NCBI GenBank assembly: GCA_044375555.1
Contig: JBILML010000058.1
Span: forward strand, 1 to 6,135
DNA from: UBA967 sp044375555
Lineage (GTDB): Bacteria > Verrucomicrobiota > Verrucomicrobiia > Chthoniobacterales > Terrimicrobiaceae
Length of the DNA: 6,135 nucleotides
Direction: 5' to 3'
A model generated the notes under the pieces. That model was not told the DNA's origin, ran no database searches, and was given only the letters and a program-made list of their open reading frames with translations. Below, piece by piece: positions 5,850 through 6,135 of the stretch. Position 1 is the first letter of the stretch, and each line of letters starts with the position of its first letter. A program made the position numbers and the translations under genes.

Positions 5850-5954
5850 GAAAGCCATCGAAAGCCGTTTCGGCTTCCGCTACCGGGGAAATCTTGGGGT
5901 CTTGGCGTGAGGGTTTTTGGGCCCGCGAATGACGGAATATCCACGCGAATGGAA
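5850..5954 (-). repeat. Right-hand dispersed repeat, copy A (105 bp)
   Basis: The unit starts gaaagccatcgaaagcc, contains the stem aagccg-ttt-cggctt (5862-5876), and ends with gcccgcgaatgacg...ccacgcgaatgg (5921-5952). That last part is the reverse complement of the right hairpin arm in the left block (gattcgcgtcattcgcgggc at 2503-2522), so the two belong to one family in opposite orientation. A second copy begins 173 bp later. It separates the hydrolase operon from whatever lies to the right. Confidence 0.85.
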
Positions 5955-6022
5955 AAAGAGCAGAGCTCAGAAAGTAGCGGAATTTTGAAATAATTTCGAG
6001 GGCGGTTTGCCATGGCTCGGCA

Positions 6023-6135
6023 GAAAGTCATCGAAAGCCGTTTCGGCTTCCGCTACGGGGGAAATCTTGGCGGCTTGGGGTCTTGGCGTGAGGGTTTTTG
6101 GGCCCGCGAATGACGGAATATCCACGCGAATGGAA
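6023..6135 (-). repeat. Right-hand dispersed repeat, copy B (113 bp, reaches the window edge)
   Basis: It matches copy A with two substitutions and an 8-bp insertion, cggcttgg, after aaatcttgg; the stem recurs at 6035-6049 and the cgcgaat-type end at 6102-6133. The copy ends exactly at the window edge and may continue. The 68 bases between the copies (5955-6022) are unique and hold no recognised gene. Confidence 0.85.

Overview
The window reads as accessory DNA of a GC-rich Gram-negative bacterium. A secreted GH32 enzyme of the 'HPGGDS..GDPNA' type beside a second beta-propeller hydrolase, and abundant 'cgcgaat' dispersed hairpin repeats, fit the Planctomycetota-Verrucomicrobiota group best. 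That placement is inference from style only; there is no marker gene.

Layout. Positions 1-124 hold at most the first 26 codons of a leftward gene that leaves the window. Positions 125-2550 are a repeat-built block. Its basic unit is 349 bp and contains a long imperfect inverted repeat (29-nt arms, 35-nt loop) plus several short GC-rich hairpins. Three tandem units lie downstream of a rightward ATPase gene (AAA_14/DUF4143 type, 402-1589) and a partial unit lies upstream of it. The ATPase segment (347-1602) interrupts the unit at one point and is bracketed by an exact 18-bp direct duplication, so it looks like a single-gene insertion into a pre-existing repeat. The gene carries its own palindromic control site (378-399) touching its start codon.

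Positions 2581-5648 hold a leftward two-gene operon: a GH32 glycoside hydrolase with a signal peptide (4128-5648), then a GH43/GH32-like beta-propeller protein with a hydrophobic N-terminus (2581-4131). The genes overlap by four bases (ATGA), so translation is probably coupled. Together they probably cut fructan or a related fructose- or furanose-containing glycan outside the cytoplasm. A putative promoter with a perfect 12-bp palindrome lies just upstream.

Positions 5849-6135 hold two direct copies of another repeat, 173 bp apart. Part of it is the reverse complement of the hairpin arm seen in the left block, so the hydrolase operon is bracketed by related repeats in opposite orientation.

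The main novelty candidate is the ATPase-in-repeat arrangement: a one-gene insert with its own operator, an in-phase 18-bp duplication, and terminal hairpins of the block that resemble each other more than the internal ones.
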